Source: Treponema sp. (lineage in GTDB: Bacteria > Spirochaetota > Spirochaetia > Treponematales > Treponemataceae). From it: 46,149 bases of DNA. The notes beneath the pieces are model-generated. The model was not told the origin of the DNA, did not search any database, and was given only the letters and a program-made list of their open reading frames with translations. Shown one piece after another: positions 44,055 through 46,149 of the stretch. Where the stretch lies: contig JAHAZJ010000082.1 of assembly GCA_018385315.1 (NCBI GenBank), positions 1 to 46,149 of the forward strand, written 5' to 3'. How positions within the stretch are numbered: position 1 is the stretch's first letter; the number at the start of each line of letters is the position of its first letter. The position numbers and the translations under genes were made by a program.

Positions 44055-44082
44055 TTGTTTTCTTAAATTATTGTGATATAAT
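44055..44082 (+). promoter_or_regulatory. Promoter of the sensor-GGDEF gene, almost leaderless
   Basis: TTGTTT (44055-44060), a 16-base spacer and a perfect TATAAT (44077-44082), then 9 bases to the ATG. The leader would be only 2-3 bases and no ribosome site is present. Confidence 0.65.
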
Positions 44083-44091
44083 AAGTTACTT

Positions 44092-45981
44092 ATGAATCGT
44101 AAGACTATTGCCATTTGTGAATCGGGATATCATGCAGATAGTGAAGCAAAAATTATTGCTGAAATCATAAAGAACGCACGGGAAAAGAATATCAATGTTC
44201 TTTTTTTTAATTCCTTAATGGTAAAGGGAGATTTTCCAAAAGGCATTGATAAGGCATCCAACTTAGTATGTGGTGAGTCGGAAATATTTAATTTAATTAA
44301 TTACCAGAAAATTGATGGGCTTATTATTTTTGGTAAATCGATTCAAAAGGAAGAAATTGTTTTTCAGCTTCAGAAGCGATGTGAAAAAAATCATATTCCA
44401 TGTATTAATGTAAATGATCCGGCTCATTTTCTGGAGCATAATGTAACTATTTCTAATGAAGATTCAATGGAACTTGTGGTTGAACATCTTGTAAAAGATC
44501 ATAAGCTTACAAAAATTAATTTTATTGGTGGATATAGAGATAATAAAGAGACTAACGAAAGGTTAAATGCATATAAAAAAGTTCTTACTAAATATAATAT
44601 ACCAGTTGAAGAGGATCGTATTGCTTATGGGCATTTCTGGATGCATGCAGTTGATTGTGTGAAAGAATTCTTAAGAAAAGGTCTTCCTCAAGCAATTGTT
44701 TGTGCCAATGATACTATGGCAATTTTTGTAATAGATTATTTAAAAAATGAAGGGTACAAGATTCCAAAGGACATTATTGTAACAGGTTTTGATGGAAATT
44801 CTGATGCTTTTACATATGAACCATCTTTAACAACTGTTAGGCATCGTTATGAATATGCCGGCTCTGTTGTATTTGAGATGATTGAAAAGCTTATTAATGG
44901 AATTACTCATGTAAAAGATGAAACTATTAAATCTGAATTGATATTGCAGGAATCTTGTGGATGTAAGACAAAAAATAAGAAAGATTACGATTTTATTGTA
45001 AAAAATTATCAAAAAAGAGATGCATTTACAACTTTTACCAAACAAATGGTAAGATCGGATATTTATTTTTTTGATGATGAAAATATTGATGAATTATTCG
45101 ATCATATTTCTACACCTCTTTCTTTTTTTGAGTTAAAAAGTTTTTGTTATTATGTGGATGCCTCTTTTGAAACAAAGGATAGTTATTTTTTGAATACAAA
45201 ATCTGATAAATATGGAATTCCTAAAAAAGTTGTAAGGGTTGTTCCATTTTATTCAAATTATTCTAGTAGTGACATAATTCCTTCTAAAGAAATGCTGAAG
45301 GATGATTTGCAAAAGGATGGGGAACCATGTTTCAAGTTCTTTACCTGCATGTATTATAGAAATAAATGTTTAGGTTATATGGTATATGAACCAAAGGATT
45401 ACCTTACTTTTGAATATAGTTCATTTATGTTATGGGCTTATAATACTTCTGAAAAAATAGGTAGCTTCTATTTAAGAAAAGAACTTGAATTACTTAATCT
45501 TCGTGATCATTTAACTGGATTATATAATCGTCGTGGAATGGAAAAATATTTTAATAAAATATATAAAGAAGTACTTCCAAAGAATGAGTATATAACAATT
45601 ATTTGTATTGATATTGATTATTTGAAACGCATTAATGATAAATTTGGTCATGAAGGCGGTGATAATGCCATTGTTCAAATTGCCAATGCTATTGAAACTG
45701 TTTTTTCTAAAAATGGAATTTGCGTTAGAACTGGCGGTGACGAATTTTGTGTTGTAACTCACTCTGCCAAAAAACAAAATATTGATAATCAAATTAACAA
45801 AGTAACAAAAATTCTTGAAGACTATAACAATAAAAAAATTGTTAACTATCCTGTTATGTGTAGTTGCGGATATTATACTTTATATTCTAAAGACTTTACC
45901 TCTTTTGAAGAAATGCAAAAAATTGCGGATCAGAAAATGTATGAAGTAAAGGCAATGCATCATCACCCAGAAGTGGTTTAA
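44092..45981 (+). CDS. Diguanylate cyclase with LacI-type sugar-binding sensor domain
   Basis: A 629-residue cytoplasmic protein without membrane segments. Residues 1-290 are a periplasmic-binding-protein-like domain of the LacI/GalR type (GLIIFGKS, IVCANDTMAIFVIDYL, VTGFDGN, LTTVRH), but with no DNA-binding helix-turn-helix before it. Residues 300-460 are an unassigned linker domain. Residues 468-629 are a GGDEF domain with an intact GGDEF motif (548-552), so it should make cyclic-di-GMP. The RxxD product-inhibition site is absent (SKNG at that place). It probably makes the second messenger in response to a cytoplasmic sugar or metabolite. Its stop codon lies in the end of the second foldback repeat. 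Confidence 0.88.
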   Translation: MNRKTIAICESGYHADSEAKIIAEIIKNAREKNINVLFFNSLMVKGDFPKGIDKASNLVCGESEIFNLINYQKIDGLIIFGKSIQKEEIVFQLQKRCEKNHIPCINVNDPAHFLEHNVTISNEDSMELVVEHLVKDHKLTKINFIGGYRDNKETNERLNAYKKVLTKYNIPVEEDRIAYGHFWMHAVDCVKEFLRKGLPQAIVCANDTMAIFVIDYLKNEGYKIPKDIIVTGFDGNSDAFTYEPSLTTVRHRYEYAGSVVFEMIEKLINGITHVKDETIKSELILQESCGCKTKNKKDYDFIVKNYQKRDAFTTFTKQMVRSDIYFFDDENIDELFDHISTPLSFFELKSFCYYVDASFETKDSYFLNTKSDKYGIPKKVVRVVPFYSNYSSSDIIPSKEMLKDDLQKDGEPCFKFFTCMYYRNKCLGYMVYEPKDYLTFEYSSFMLWAYNTSEKIGSFYLRKELELLNLRDHLTGLYNRRGMEKYFNKIYKEVLPKNEYITIICIDIDYLKRINDKFGHEGGDNAIVQIANAIETVFSKNGICVRTGGDEFCVVTHSAKKQNIDNQINKVTKILEDYNNKKIVNYPVMCSCGYYTLYSKDFTSFEEMQKIADQKMYEVKAMHHHPEVV

Positions 45982-46149
45982 ATTAAAGAAAAATAACAAA
46001 CTACACACAGCGCAGTTACCTGAAATGGCTACCGCAGAAAAAAGCCTTCTCAAAACCGCTAGATATCGTCGCTAGACGCTAAGGGCGGCAAGGAAACGAT
46101 TGTTTCCGCCCTTAGAGCCTTTTTGAGAATTCTTTTTTCTGCTCCCGCC
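45977..46149. repeat. Foldback element, copy 2 (cut by window end)
   Basis: Begins with the same end as copy 1 (TTTAAATTAAAGAAAAATAA), then the shared block CACACAGCG (46004-46012), a 16-base unit different from copy 1 (CAGTTACCTGAAATGG), the shared block CTACCGC (46029-46035), and an inner hairpin of different sequence: CAGAAAAAAG/CTTTTTTCTG, TTCTCAAAA/TTTTGAGAA and CTAAGGGCGG/CCGCCCTTAG. The window stops where the right arm of the 16-base stem would begin; its last two bases (CC) fit the expected complement. The left end overlaps the stop codon of the sensor-GGDEF gene. Confidence 0.75.

Overview
The window looks like a chromosomal piece of a low-GC, host-associated spirochaete, most likely a Treponema from gut, rumen or mouth. 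This is inferred from the AT-rich sequence, frequent A/T homopolymers, a spirochaete-like lipobox, a def-fmt-PASTA gene run, AroD-AroE and HisA-HisI-HisE fusions, and two large proteins I recognise only as probably lineage-specific. The species cannot be fixed from sequence alone. No tRNA, rRNA, phage, IS transposase or CRISPR array is visible.

Layout. (1) 1-6021, minus strand: an ArsB/NhaD-type transporter, a cytidylate-kinase-like protein, a RluA-type pseudouridine synthase, pflA, a DRE-TIM aldolase and gatB (C-terminus off the window). (2) 6115-10952: mntP (+), then pflB and a beta-CASP RNA nuclease (-). pflB has a palindromic operator candidate at its start site and a hairpin array after its stop. 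(3) 11075-14096 (+): a DUF2804-like protein and a 646-residue unknown. (4) 14115-23061 (-): a compact operon of hisA-I-E fusion, hisD, def, fmt, a PASTA protein, aroDE fusion, rpiA and a long RluA-type synthase. (5) 23062-33425: a candidate minus-strand small RNA terminator, dgt (+), a membrane EAL protein, mutS2, rsgA, a second ArsB/NhaD-type transporter and argS (-). (6) 33495-46149: a foldback repeat, a GH73 lipoprotein (-), radC, a HtrA protease, uvrB and rpmB (+), an MBL hydrolase (-), an unknown 486-residue protein, a PTS IIA protein and transketolase (+), a 360-base repeat region, a sugar-sensor-GGDEF protein, and a second foldback repeat cut by the window end.

Functionally the window joins mixed-acid fermentation (PflB/PflA), the pentose phosphate pathway (RpiA, Tkt), histidine and shikimate synthesis, translation (GatB, Def, Fmt, ArgS, RpmB, RsgA, pseudouridine synthases), DNA maintenance (UvrB, RadC, MutS2, Dgt) and cyclic-di-GMP turnover (one synthase, one phosphodiesterase).

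The most unusual signals lie outside the genes. First, many first-in-operon genes have a clear -10 box ending only 4-9 bases before the start codon and no Shine-Dalgarno sequence, whereas internal operon genes have one; this implies widespread leaderless mRNAs and corrects several start codons. Second, two foldback elements share fixed sequence blocks but carry different, self-complementary stem sequences. Third, the last 13 codons of tkt are present three times in tandem, separated by hairpins whose paired bases change together. Fourth, a minus-strand terminator between hisA and dgt carries an anti-Shine-Dalgarno-like loop.
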